A stretch of 17,529 bases of DNA, from contig CAKZJI010000002.1 in NCBI GenBank assembly GCA_936941515.1, positions 1 through 17,529 on the forward strand, written 5' to 3'. Both the position numbers and the translations under genes were made by a program. Positions 7,082 through 14,991 of this stretch are shown piece by piece (positions within the stretch are counted from its first letter, which is position 1; every line of letters begins with the position of its first letter). Origin of the DNA: an uncultured Propionibacteriaceae bacterium. Lineage in GTDB: Bacteria > Actinomycetota > Actinomycetes > Propionibacteriales > Propionibacteriaceae. The notes under the pieces are model-generated. The model did no database searches and was not told the origin of the DNA. It saw only the letters and a list, made by a program, of their open reading frames with translations.

Positions 7082-7090
7082 TTATCCACA
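7082..7090 (+). promoter_or_regulatory. Consensus DnaA box
   Basis: TTATCCACA is an exact match to the DnaA 9-mer, within the 99-base gap between the divergent methyltransferase and ssd genes. It is a single copy with no cluster or AT-rich unwinding element, so this is not an origin. It could be a regulatory DnaA site or chance. Confidence 0.25.
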
Positions 7091-7140
7091 GAGTCGCCCC
7101 GGTCCGGTGATTCGGGCCGGAGCGTTCCCAAAGTGTAGGC

Positions 7141-8163
7141 GTGAACACCTTGGAGACTACCGCCCCGCTGCTCGTCACGCGGGAGACTGCGCTTGCCGAC
7201 TCGGTCCAGGCCACGGCCCTCGCACTCGGTGTGGAGCTGGCGGTGATCGCAGACAGGGAGGAGCTGCGGAGCCGTTGGCCGGATGCTCCGCTGCGGCTCG
7301 TCGGCCCCGACTTGGCGTCACGTGCCGCTGCGTTCGGTGGTGGTGCGGGCACCTGGGCGGTTGGGTTTGATCAACAGGAATTGCTGAGGGTGTCCGCGGA
7401 GCTGGGTGCGCCAGCGTTGCTGCTGCCGGACGGGTCGTCGCGGCTGGCGGAGGTGTTGGCGGACTGCGCATTGGGGCAAACTGCGGCGCAGGTGCTGGCG
7501 GTGGCGGGGGCATCGGGAGGCCTGGGGGTCAGCTCGCTGACGGTGGCATTGGCGACGCGCGCGGCGGAGGCGGGGCTGCGTGCCGCCGTCGTGGAGCTGG
7601 CGGAGTGCGGAGGCGGGCTGGACCTGCTGTTCGGGGCTGAGACCCAGCCGGGAATGACCTGGGATGACCTGAGCCATGCCGCTGGGGAGGTGGGGGATCT
7701 CGCCCCACACCTGGTGGCGGCCGGACGGGTGTCGGTGCTGTCACTGGGCAGGCGGCAGGCGGTCCATCCCGATGAGGCTGCGGTTGCTGCTGTGCTGCGG
7801 TCCATGGAACGCAGCCACGACCTCGTGCTGGTGGATGTGGGCGACGGATCCCGGATCGGGTCGCTGGGGCGGCGGATCACACCGCTGCTGCTGGTCGGGG
7901 CAGATGTGCGCAGCGTCGCGGCTGCTCGGATGCGGGCTGAGCGGCTCAGCCTGGTGGGTGCCCTGCTGGTCGTGCGCTCCGGCCAGGGGAGGGGCTTGCC
8001 CGCAGAACTGGTCGGCGAGGCGCTGGGACTGCCCGTCGCGGGTGTGGTCCGCCATGATCCCCGCGTGCCGCGGCTGGCCGCGCAGGGAGGCAGTGTGGGC
8101 TCTCGGCAGGCCTCCCGACTGAAGAGGGACTCGGCACGGCTGCTGAAGGAGGTGAGGCTCTGA
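7141..8163 (+). CDS. Ssd/TadZ/CpaE-like septum-site or pilus-localisation ATPase
   Basis: 340 residues. An N-terminal receiver-like segment (about 1-110) precedes a MinD/ParA-like domain. That domain starts at VAGASGGLGVSSLTVALA (about 121-138), a deviant P-loop in which the usual lysines are absent. VLVDVGDG (about residue 230) occupies the Walker B position. This is the layout of actinobacterial Ssd and of TadZ/CpaE, which place the Tad apparatus or influence division-site choice. In Mycobacterium the gene (Rv3660c) also sits just before tadA. The start is GTG 7141, with a weak ribosome-binding site. The stop overlaps tadA as TGATG. Nucleotide hydrolysis is doubtful without the lysines, but degenerate P-loops are common in this group. 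Confidence 0.85.
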   Translation: MNTLETTAPLLVTRETALADSVQATALALGVELAVIADREELRSRWPDAPLRLVGPDLASRAAAFGGGAGTWAVGFDQQELLRVSAELGAPALLLPDGSSRLAEVLADCALGQTAAQVLAVAGASGGLGVSSLTVALATRAAEAGLRAAVVELAECGGGLDLLFGAETQPGMTWDDLSHAAGEVGDLAPHLVAAGRVSVLSLGRRQAVHPDEAAVAAVLRSMERSHDLVLVDVGDGSRIGSLGRRITPLLLVGADVRSVAAARMRAERLSLVGALLVVRSGQGRGLPAELVGEALGLPVAGVVRHDPRVPRLAAQGGSVGSRQASRLKRDSARLLKEVRL

Positions 8164-9296
8164 TGCTGGCAGAGCTGCAGAGCCGGCTGGGGCGGTTGGG
8201 ACGTACCTATACGGCCGCTGATGTTGCCGTCGCGATGCGAGGCATGGGCTTGGTGGTCACTGACTCCGGGTTGAGGGAGGCCATGGATCAGCTGCGGCGA
8301 CACTCCGTCGGCGCAGGGCCGCTGGAGGAGCTGTTGAGGGAACCCGGCGTCTCCGATGTGCTGGTCAACGGACCGGATGCGGTGTTCGTGGACCGGGGAT
8401 CCGGCCTGGAACGTGAGGATGTGGCCTTCGCTGATGATGAGGCCGTGAGGCGCCTGGCCATCCGGCTTGCGGCCACCGCAGGTCGTCGCCTGGATGATGC
8501 CCAGCCCTTCGTTGATGGGCGGCTCCCCGGCGGGGTGAGGCTGCATGCGGTGCTGGCGCCGCTGGCCAGTCCGGGAACCTGCATTTCGCTGAGGGTTCCG
8601 GCCGCTGTCACACTGAGCCTGGTGGAGTTGCGGCAGGCCGGTTCGCTGACGGAAGCTGGATTGGAGCTGTGCCGCCGGGTGATTGCCCTGAAGGTGCCGT
8701 TCCTGATCTCAGGCGGCACTGGAACGGGCAAGACCACCCTGCTGGCGGCGCTGCTGGCAGAGGTGCCGCATCGGGAGCGGATCGTCGTAGTGGAGGATGC
8801 CCGTGAGCTGAACCCTCGTCATCCGCACTGCGTCCGCATGGAGGGGCGGCCCGCGAACAACGAGGGTGTCGGCGCCATCACCCTGACCGTCCTGGTGCGG
8901 CAGGCACTGCGGATGCGTCCCGACCGAGTGGTGCTGGGTGAGGTGCGTGGTGGGGAGCTGACCGACTTGTTGGCTGCCCTCAACACCGGCCATGAGGGCG
9001 GCTGCGGCACTGTGCACGCCAACTCCGTCGCCGATGTTCCCGCCCGGCTGGAGGCCCTTGCGGCTCTGGGCGGGCTGAGTCGCGAGGCCTGTCATGCGCA
9101 GCTTGCCGCCGCACTGCGCCTGGTGCTGCATCTGCGTCGGGGTGGTGACGGGCGTCGCTGGCTGGCGGAAGTCGGGGCATTCCAGCGTGGGCCTGACGGC
9201 ATGGTCGACATCCTGCCCGCCGTCACCTTTGCCGAGGGGCAGGACCACTGGGGGCCTGGAGCCCATCTGGTGCGTGAATGGCTGGGGTGGGACTGA
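8163..9296 (+). CDS. tadA: TadA/VirB11-type secretion ATPase
   Basis: The hexameric motor ATPase of a Tad/Flp-type pilus or type II/IV secretion-like system, cytoplasmic and membrane-associated. It has 377 residues. An N-terminal domain with GVSDVLVNGPDAVFVDR (about 62-78) is diagnostic of the family. Next come Walker A GGTGTGKTT (184-192), the Asp box VVVEDARE (208-215), Walker B with the following glutamate PDRVVLGEVRGGE (253-265) and the His box TGHEGGCGTVHAN (275-287). All catalytic elements are intact. It overlaps ssd by one base and is followed by tadB with the same TGATG junction, so the four genes are strongly coupled. Confidence 0.95.
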   Translation: MLAELQSRLGRLGRTYTAADVAVAMRGMGLVVTDSGLREAMDQLRRHSVGAGPLEELLREPGVSDVLVNGPDAVFVDRGSGLEREDVAFADDEAVRRLAIRLAATAGRRLDDAQPFVDGRLPGGVRLHAVLAPLASPGTCISLRVPAAVTLSLVELRQAGSLTEAGLELCRRVIALKVPFLISGGTGTGKTTLLAALLAEVPHRERIVVVEDARELNPRHPHCVRMEGRPANNEGVGAITLTVLVRQALRMRPDRVVLGEVRGGELTDLLAALNTGHEGGCGTVHANSVADVPARLEALAALGGLSREACHAQLAAALRLVLHLRRGGDGRRWLAEVGAFQRGPDGMVDILPAVTFAEGQDHWGPGAHLVREWLGWD

Positions 9297-10225
9297 TGGT
9301 GGGCGTGGTGCTTGCGGCTCTCGCGGCCGCCGTGCTGGTCGGCTCCCCGCCCAGCCTGGAGCGCCTGGGTAGTGCGCCCCGCAGGTGGCATGGGCGACGT
9401 GGCCTGTCATTCCATGGCTCCGGACGGATGCCGGGCAGCCTGGGGAAGGGGACGGATGAGGAGCGGGAGGGTCCGGGAGCTCGGGTCGCAGGGCTGACCG
9501 GTGAGGAAACTCGGGAGCAGATGACGGCCCAGAGCGGGGGGCGTAGGCGATCGCAGAGGCTCTCCGTCCTGAGCCTGGGTGCGGTGGCGCTGGCGTGCAC
9601 CTGCCTCAGCCTCGGTCCCATCGCCGCGGGATGGGCTTTGGTGGCTGGGATCGTTGCCTGGACCGCCGCCTGGGTGATCAGCCGCGTAGCTGCGGAGCGG
9701 GCTCGCCGAGATCGCGCTGACGAGGCCGCCCGTGCGGCCGTCGGTCTCGCACTGCTGCTGCGTGCCGGGCAGATTCCCAGCGCCGCACTCACCGAGATGG
9801 CTGGAGACTGCCCCATGCTGGCCCCTGTTGCCGCGGCTGCGAGTCTGGGGGCTGACGTGCCCCAGGCGTTTCATGAGGTGGCGGCGCCGCCTGGGAGGGA
9901 GGGCCTGAGGCGTGTGGCGGGGGCCTGGCGAGTGGCTGAGCGGACTGGAGCGCCGGTGGCGTCGGTACTGCAGCAGGTCGCAGAGGGCTTGCGAGACGAG
10001 CGTGAGCTGGTGGGGCTCGTCGAGGCTGAGCTGGCCATGGCAAGAGGCAGCTCCCGGGTGATGGCGGCGTTGCCTCTGGGTGCTCTGCTGCTGGGAACTC
10101 TGGTGGGTGCTGATCCCCTGGGGTTCCTGATTCGGAGCCCGTTCGGAGTGGTGCTGGCACTGGTCGGGGTGAGCCTGGCTGCGCTTGGCGTGGTCTGGAC
10201 TGAGAGACTGGCGGCACGGGCATGA
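9296..10225 (+). CDS. tadB: TadB-like inner-membrane platform protein
   Basis: 309 residues. A first membrane segment lies at about 2-17, then an unusual polar stretch rich in Gly, Arg and Glu (about 25-88). A hydrophobic pair follows at about 90-130, then a T2SSF (GspF-like) helical domain at about 140-255. The latter contains GLALLLRAGQIPSAAL and GAWRVAERTGAPVASVLQQVAEGLR, the repeated 'RxGxP...al' pattern of platform proteins. Two final membrane helices lie at about 256-275 and 283-303. ATG 9296 overlaps the tadA stop (TGATG), so it is preferred to the in-frame GTG-type start further up. Platform proteins couple the TadA motor to pilin extraction or secretion. The tadC start overlaps its end by 4 bases (ATGA). 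Confidence 0.88.
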   Translation: MVGVVLAALAAAVLVGSPPSLERLGSAPRRWHGRRGLSFHGSGRMPGSLGKGTDEEREGPGARVAGLTGEETREQMTAQSGGRRRSQRLSVLSLGAVALACTCLSLGPIAAGWALVAGIVAWTAAWVISRVAAERARRDRADEAARAAVGLALLLRAGQIPSAALTEMAGDCPMLAPVAAAASLGADVPQAFHEVAAPPGREGLRRVAGAWRVAERTGAPVASVLQQVAEGLRDERELVGLVEAELAMARGSSRVMAALPLGALLLGTLVGADPLGFLIRSPFGVVLALVGVSLAALGVVWTERLAARA

Positions 10226-10836
10226 GCACCGCATTGCTGGTGGGGGCGTTGGTTGCGGCGGCGGTCCTGGCATGGTGGGCGCCTTCGCCCCTCAGCCGCC
10301 TGGAGGTCATGCCCTCGCTGGTACCACCCTGGGTGATGCGGGTTGTGGAGTGGATGCGGTACCGTCTGGGCCGGCAACGCAAGACAGACCTGGCTGTTAC
10401 CCGGGAACTGCCCGAGACCCTCGACCTGCTGGCCTGCTGCCTGGAGGCGGGTGCTCCGATGCCGCAGGCCGTGCAGATTGTCGCGGAGGTGAGTCCTGCG
10501 GCAACCGCCGCCGTGCTGCGGGGAGTGGATGCGCAACTCAGCGTCGGGCGGGACTCCCAGGATGCCTGGCTGAGCCTGGCCGAGCATCCCGACTGGGGTT
10601 TGCCCGCCCGTGACGCCGCACGGTCGGCGCGTTCCGGAACCAGCCTCGTCGACAGCCTGCGCACCCATGCGGATGAGGCCAGACGTCGGCGCCGCGAACG
10701 GGAGCACCGGCTCGCCAGGGCCATCGGAGTGAAATCAGTGCAGCCGCTGGTGGTGTGCTTCCTGCCCGCCTTCGTGCTGGTGGGTGTGGTGCCTCTGGTG
10801 GGTTCCCTCGTCGGCACGCTCCTGGGGCCGAAATAG
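10222..10836 (+). CDS. tadC: TadC-like inner-membrane platform protein
   Basis: 204 residues. An N-terminal membrane helix (about 3-19) is followed by a T2SSF domain (about 60-165). This carries LPETLDLLACCLEAGAPMPQAV (a typical TadB/TadC opening, seen here at 63-84) and ARSARSGTSLVDSLRTHADEAR at 133-154. One or two C-terminal helices follow (about 174-202). It starts within the tadB stop (ATGA). Only 80 bases separate it from the helicase gene; that gap contains no pilin-like reading frame with a prepilin peptidase site. Together with TadA and TadB it would make a complete motor-platform core. Confidence 0.88.
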   Translation: MSTALLVGALVAAAVLAWWAPSPLSRLEVMPSLVPPWVMRVVEWMRYRLGRQRKTDLAVTRELPETLDLLACCLEAGAPMPQAVQIVAEVSPAATAAVLRGVDAQLSVGRDSQDAWLSLAEHPDWGLPARDAARSARSGTSLVDSLRTHADEARRRRREREHRLARAIGVKSVQPLVVCFLPAFVLVGVVPLVGSLVGTLLGPK

Positions 10837-10916
10837 GCGAAGCGCGGGTGGAGAGAGCTGGTGCCCGAGCGCCTCCATGACATGGGACGAGGACTGGTGC
10901 TGGCAGAGTTGGGCGG

Positions 10917-13211
10917 GTGAGATGGGATTGGGTGCTGACGGCCGATGAGGCAGTTGCTGTTCGGCGACGCGAGGCCTCAGCGGGCATTGCCGTTCCCTGG
11001 CCCAGCTGGTTGGAGGGCGACCTCGTCGCCGGATTCCAGGCGGTGGGCGTGGAGAGGCCATGGAGACACCAGGTGGAGTTCGCCGAGCTCGCGCATGCGG
11101 GACGGCACGCCGCCATCTGCACACCGACGGGCTCCGGCAAGTCACTGGCCTATCTGATGCCTGTGCTGAACCGGCTTCGTGGGCCGCAGGTCGTGGGGGA
11201 GCGGGGGTTCTCGCGGCGGCGACCTACCGCGCTGTATCTGGCCCCCACCAAGGCCCTGGCCCACGATCAGGCCCGGGCGGCGATGGGGCTTGCGCCCGCC
11301 GGGGTGCGCATCGGAGCCCTCGACGGCGACTCGGATGAGGCGGAGCGTCGCTTTGCACGCGACCACGCGCATCTGGTGCTGACCAACCCCGACATGCTGC
11401 ACTTCTCCGTGCTGCCACATCACCAGCGCTGGTCGGCGCTGCTGGGTGGGTTGACCTACATCATCGTCGACGAGGCCCACCGCTACCAGGGGGTTTTCGG
11501 CGCCCATGTGGCTCAGGTGCTGCGACGCCTGAGGAGGCTCGCCGCCCACCACGGCGCCTCGCCTGCGGTGCTGTTTAGCTCCGCGACCGCGCCGAACGCC
11601 GCCGATTTCTGCGGGGCCCTGATTGGTGCGGATCCCGTGGTCGTGGTGGAGCAGTCAGCGGCACCGGCTGGGCCCCGAACCGTGGTGCTGTGGCAGCCCA
11701 CCAGCGCTCTGTACCAGGAGTCAGCGCGGCTGCTGGCCGGACTGGCTGACGGCGGTGCCCAGACGCTGGCATTCGTGGCCTCGCGGGCTGGGGCTGAGCT
11801 GACGAGCATGGCTGCGGCGGAACTGGCGGCGGAGCCGTCCCGGATCGCTTCCTACCGGGGCGGATACCTGGCGCTGGAGCGTCGTGGCCTGGAGGCCGCC
11901 CTGCAGTCTGGGAGCCTGATGGGCCTTGCCACCACGAATGCCCTGGAGCTGGGAATTGATGTGACTGGGATCGAGGCGGTGCTGGTGGCGGGTTTCCCCG
12001 GCAGGCTGTCGGCCTTCTGGCAGCAGGCTGGGCGTGCAGGTCGCGTCGGGCAGGAGGCTCTGGTGGTGCTCCTGGCCCGCGAGAATCCTCTTGACGCCTA
12101 TCTGCTGCACCATCCGGAGCTGATTCTCGACGCTCCCGTCGAGGCTGCGGTCTGTCACCCGGAGAACCCCCACATCCTCGGACCGCATCTGGCTGCTGCC
12201 GCCCAGGAGCTGCCGCTCACGGCTGACGACGCCCGCTGGTTTGGGCCGGTGATGCCCACACTGGCTGTCCACCTAGCGAAGGAAAGGGTGCTGCGTGACC
12301 GTGGGGGACGCTGGTTTTGGACCCGGCCCGACCGTGCCGTCGATCACATCAACCTGCGGTCCACCGCCCCGAGGCCGGTCGAGATCGTGGAACGTGACAC
12401 AGGGCAGGTCATCGGCATCGTGGACCCCGAGGCTGCCGACCGCACTGTCCACGCCGGCGCGGTCTACCTGCACCAGGGGCAGTCGTTCGTGGTCACGGAC
12501 CTGGATGTGGCTAAGCGGCAGGCCATGGTTGTCGAGGCCCGCATCCCCTGGTACACCCAGGCCGAGTCGGGCCGCGACGTCAGGGTGCTGCGTGAGCTCA
12601 GATCACGGCCGCTCGGAGGTACCACCGTCCGATTCGGCGACATCCGGCTGACCTGGCAGGTCACCGGCTACCTGAGGCGTGACGAGACCACTCACGAGGT
12701 GATCGACTCCACCCCACTGGACTGTGAGGAGCACTCCCTGACGACCCAGGCAGTGTGGTGGACCGTGCCAGATGATCTGGTCCGGCAGCTGAGCTGGCCC
12801 ACCTCACGGCTGGGTGCCGCAGCCCACGCCGCAGAGCACACCGCCATCGGGCTGCTGCCTGCGTTCGCGCCCTGCGACCGCTGGGACATCGGTGGCGTCT
12901 CGACGCCGCTGCATCCCGACACAGGTCTGGCAACGGTCTTCGTGCACGACGGCCTGGCCGGGGGTGCGGGTTTCGCGGCTCGCGCCTACGAGGCCGCGGA
13001 TCGCTGGCTGGCGGCAACGCTGGAGCGGCTGCTCTCCTGTCGTTGCGAGAACGGCTGCCCGGCCTGCGTCGTCTCCCCGAAGTGCGGCAACGCCAATCAG
13101 ATGCTGGACAAGGCGGGGGCCAGGGAGCTGCTGACGCGGCTGCTGGATCAAGGAGCTCCGGACAGGGCTGCCCAGCTGTCAGATGAGGCCGTCGCCCCAC
13201 GCCCAAGCTGA
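10917..13211 (+). CDS. DEAH-box helicase with C-terminal DUF1998 zinc module (MrfA/YprA type)
   Basis: 764 residues, superfamily 2 helicase. Motif I is TPTGSGKS (69-76), DEAH is at 185-188 and SSATAPN (about 221) is motif III. The motif VI region QQAGRAGRVGQ lies at about 366. The C-terminal DUF1998/MZB module ends with a four-cysteine site, CRCENGCPACVVSPKCGN, at about 708-725. In Bacillus subtilis the relative MrfA (YprA) is a 3'-5' helicase in mitomycin C damage repair. Mycobacterium has a similar protein (Rv3649) downstream of its tad-like genes. The start is GTG 10917 with a weak ribosome-binding site; GTG 10932 is possible. The next gene is convergent, across a repeat-bearing gap. Confidence 0.92.
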   Translation: MRWDWVLTADEAVAVRRREASAGIAVPWPSWLEGDLVAGFQAVGVERPWRHQVEFAELAHAGRHAAICTPTGSGKSLAYLMPVLNRLRGPQVVGERGFSRRRPTALYLAPTKALAHDQARAAMGLAPAGVRIGALDGDSDEAERRFARDHAHLVLTNPDMLHFSVLPHHQRWSALLGGLTYIIVDEAHRYQGVFGAHVAQVLRRLRRLAAHHGASPAVLFSSATAPNAADFCGALIGADPVVVVEQSAAPAGPRTVVLWQPTSALYQESARLLAGLADGGAQTLAFVASRAGAELTSMAAAELAAEPSRIASYRGGYLALERRGLEAALQSGSLMGLATTNALELGIDVTGIEAVLVAGFPGRLSAFWQQAGRAGRVGQEALVVLLARENPLDAYLLHHPELILDAPVEAAVCHPENPHILGPHLAAAAQELPLTADDARWFGPVMPTLAVHLAKERVLRDRGGRWFWTRPDRAVDHINLRSTAPRPVEIVERDTGQVIGIVDPEAADRTVHAGAVYLHQGQSFVVTDLDVAKRQAMVVEARIPWYTQAESGRDVRVLRELRSRPLGGTTVRFGDIRLTWQVTGYLRRDETTHEVIDSTPLDCEEHSLTTQAVWWTVPDDLVRQLSWPTSRLGAAAHAAEHTAIGLLPAFAPCDRWDIGGVSTPLHPDTGLATVFVHDGLAGGAGFAARAYEAADRWLAATLERLLSCRCENGCPACVVSPKCGNANQMLDKAGARELLTRLLDQGAPDRAAQLSDEAVAPRPS

Positions 13212-13251
13212 AACCTCCGGGTGACATGGGTAGCCGGTGCTGGTGGCTTCT

Positions 13252-13347
13252 CCAGGGCTGCCAGCAACTGGTCTTCGACAGTCTCTGACAAGATGTTTTG
13301 TTGTTTTTGCGCTCCCATGGCTGAGCCGCGCAATGCGGCAGCCCTGG
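13252..13347. repeat. R1 copy a: stem-loop repeat
   Basis: Bounded by a perfect 11-base inverted repeat, CCAGGGCTGCC (13252-13262) and GGCAGCCCTGG (13337-13347). Its interior 13258-13319 aligns with 13779-13830 over most of its length: CTG(C/T)(C/T)(A/G)GCAAC, CGAC, AAGA(T/G)GTTTTGT(T/C)GTTT, and a shared CCATG end. One 10-base insertion (agtctctgac) is present in this copy. It lies 40 bases after the helicase stop. Confidence 0.6.
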
Positions 13348-13385
13348 CTCTTCCAACGTCCCCGACCCTTTCCTTCGTCAGCGAT

Positions 13386-13463
13386 CCTGTGCACGAAACG
13401 CCGTGCTGCGTTTTGGTGCCGTCGCTGTGGTGCGTTCCCTGCGCCGCAGGCGGCGATTCACGC
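13386..13463. repeat. R2 copy a: 78-bp repeat
   Basis: Aligns without gaps to 13606-13683 with about 12 differences by eye. Both copies begin CCTGTGCACGAAACGCCG and end CGGCGATTCACGC. Ends form an imperfect inverted repeat (GCACGAAACGCC against GGCGATTCACGC). The internal arms CGTGCTGCG (13402-13410) and TGTGGTGCG (13426-13434) can pair as RNA using five G-U pairs. Confidence 0.7.
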
Positions 13464-13605
13464 ACCTGGGTGTGGTCTGAGGTTGAACAGAATCCGGGCA
13501 ACCTGGCCTCGGACCTGGCCTCGACGGGTGCCATGATCCGCGTCTCGACCGGTGCCATGGCCCTCCTCTGGGCGGGCCGCATGACCTGCTTCATCTCACG
13601 CCTAC

Positions 13606-13683
13606 CCTGTGCACGAAACGCCGCACTACGTCTCGATGACGTCGCCGTAGTGCGTTCCCAGCACCGCAGACGGCGATTCACGC
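13606..13683. repeat. R2 copy b: 78-bp repeat
   Basis: Second copy of the unit at 13386-13463, in the same orientation. Here the internal arms CGCACTACG (13622-13630) and CGTAGTGCG (13646-13654) are perfectly complementary over 9 bases with a 15-base loop. Confidence 0.7.
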
Positions 13684-13763
13684 CACACCACAGCATCCCG
13701 GCCCAAACAACTCCCGGACCCCGGACATGGGACCTCACCGTCATCGCAAGGCCTCATACCCAA

Positions 13764-13840
13764 GAGGCTTATTCACAGCTGCTGGCAACCGGGCTACGAC
13801 AAGAGGTTTTGTCGTTTCTGGCATTCCATGAATAAGCCTC
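13764..13840. repeat. R1 copy b: stem-loop repeat
   Basis: Bounded by a perfect 12-base inverted repeat, GAGGCTTATTCA (13764-13775) and TGAATAAGCCTC (13829-13840). A nested perfect hairpin lies inside: ACGACAA (13796-13802) and TTGTCGT (13809-13815). It ends 48 bases from the alcohol dehydrogenase stop. Related to copy a in its interior but with different outer arms, which suggests pairing is kept while sequence drifts. Could act as a terminator for the minus-strand operon, though no uridine run follows. Confidence 0.6.
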
Positions 13841-13887
13841 CAGGTACCGCTGTCGCCCGCAAGAAGCCAGCGAAAAAGACCAAAGAA

Positions 13888-14991
13888 TCAGGCAGTGCGA
13901 CGCAGAATAGCCTTCAGATCTTCGGCCGTCGGGGCAACGGGATTGGTGGTGGTGCAACCATCAGCGAGGGCCGCCCTCACCAGCTCCTCCTCGTCACGCC
14001 GCAGATCCGCGGAGCTGACCTTCGCCTCCGACAGCCGCGACGGCATCTCCAACCTCACCCGAAGCTTCTGCACGGCACCCACCAGTGACGTCACCGCCGC
14101 ACGTCCCGTCGCAGACGGTGCCACCAGGCGACCCAGGCGGGCATACCGCTCCGCGACCTGGGGGCTGCGCTCTGCGTGGAACTCAATGACGTGCGGCAGC
14201 AACAGCGCGTTGAGACGCCCATGGGCGACGGGGTAGTGCCCGCCCAGCGCATGCGCCAGGGAGTGCACGATCCCCAACCCCGCGTTGTCGAAGGCCATCG
14301 CCGCCATGCAGGAGGCGTTGTGCATGTGCTCCCGCGCCTTCTCGTCGTCGCCATGGGTGTAGCAGCGCGCCAGGTGCTGGAAGATCAGCTCGACGGCCTT
14401 CTCCGCCAGGGCGTCGGAGAAATCGCTGGCGTTCGTCGCGACATAGGCCTCGATGGCGTGGGTCAGGACATCCATGCCTGAGTCGGCGGTGATGTGCTTC
14501 GGCACCCCCACCACGGCCTCCGGATCGAGGATCGCCAGCCCCGCAACCAGGTCTGGGGAGACGACCGGGATCTTGGTGTGGGTCTTCTCGTCGGTGACCA
14601 CCGCGAACGACGTCACCTCCGACCCGGACCCGCTGGTCGTCGGAATGGCGACAATCCCCTGGGGAGCCCCAACCCCGGCCTCCAGAGCTGCCTTGTGCAT
14701 CACCTTCGCGGCATCCATCACCGACCCGCCCCCATAGGCGACCACGACCTCCGGCTTCGCGCCGATGTAGACGGTGACGCCCTCCGCGATCTCCCCGGTC
14801 GTCGGGTTCGGCCTCACCCCGGTGAAGGTCGTCACCTTGCCGCCGAGTTTCCCGATGACCTTCTGATACACGGGCGTGCTCGCCAGGAAGTCATCCGTGA
14901 CCAGGAACACCGGATGATCCCGGAACTCGTCCAGCGCGTCCAGGGCATCCGCCCCCAGACCAACACGTGTGGCCAACCGAAACTCTTTCAT
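13888..14991 (-). CDS. Iron-containing alcohol dehydrogenase (PduQ/EutG-like)
   Basis: 367 residues of the group III metal-dependent alcohol dehydrogenase family. NAD binding is shown by AYGGGSVMDAAK (85-96) and PTTSGSGSEVT (117-127). Metal ligands are D174 and H178 (DVLTH), H243 (IVHSLAHALGGHY) and H257 (VAHG), with family spacing. In microcompartment operons such enzymes reduce propionaldehyde or acetaldehyde to the alcohol and recycle NADH; the position next to eutS/eutP/pocR-like genes supports that. ATG 14991 was chosen because the product then starts at the family N-terminus (MKEFRLATRVGLGADAL). The start also overlaps the regulator stop by four bases (ATGA), with GGGAGAG upstream. The frame stays open 80 codons further upstream, but that part lies inside the regulator gene. 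The substrate is inferred from context only. Confidence 0.93.
   Translation of the reverse strand: MKEFRLATRVGLGADALDALDEFRDHPVFLVTDDFLASTPVYQKVIGKLGGKVTTFTGVRPNPTTGEIAEGVTVYIGAKPEVVVAYGGGSVMDAAKVMHKAALEAGVGAPQGIVAIPTTSGSGSEVTSFAVVTDEKTHTKIPVVSPDLVAGLAILDPEAVVGVPKHITADSGMDVLTHAIEAYVATNASDFSDALAEKAVELIFQHLARCYTHGDDEKAREHMHNASCMAAMAFDNAGLGIVHSLAHALGGHYPVAHGRLNALLLPHVIEFHAERSPQVAERYARLGRLVAPSATGRAAVTSLVGAVQKLRVRLEMPSRLSEAKVSSADLRRDEEELVRAALADGCTTTNPVAPTAEDLKAILRRTA

Larger units (their letters stand above)
13212..13887. other. Convergent intergenic region with two short repeat families (R1-R2-R2-R1)
   Basis: 676 bases between the stops of the helicase (plus) and alcohol dehydrogenase (minus) genes. 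I see no credible gene. An open plus-strand frame (13221-13835) spans it, but related repeat copies fall in different frames and the product has no domain. The region contains two R1 stem-loops at its ends and two R2 units between them, listed separately. Confidence 0.75.

Noticed and set aside
7371..8546. 391-codon minus-strand frame opposite ssd and tadA
   Set aside because: Ser/Ala/Arg/Pro-rich shadow of clear TadZ/TadA coding sequence.
9789..10883. 364-codon minus-strand frame opposite tadB and tadC
   Set aside because: Shadow frame with Ser/Arg/Pro bias and no domain; the opposite strand has intact T2SSF genes.
13221..13835. Open plus-strand frame of 204 codons spanning the repeat region
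   Set aside because: No domain or plausible start context, odd Cys-rich composition, and the repeated units fall in different frames, so it is chance openness in GC-rich DNA.
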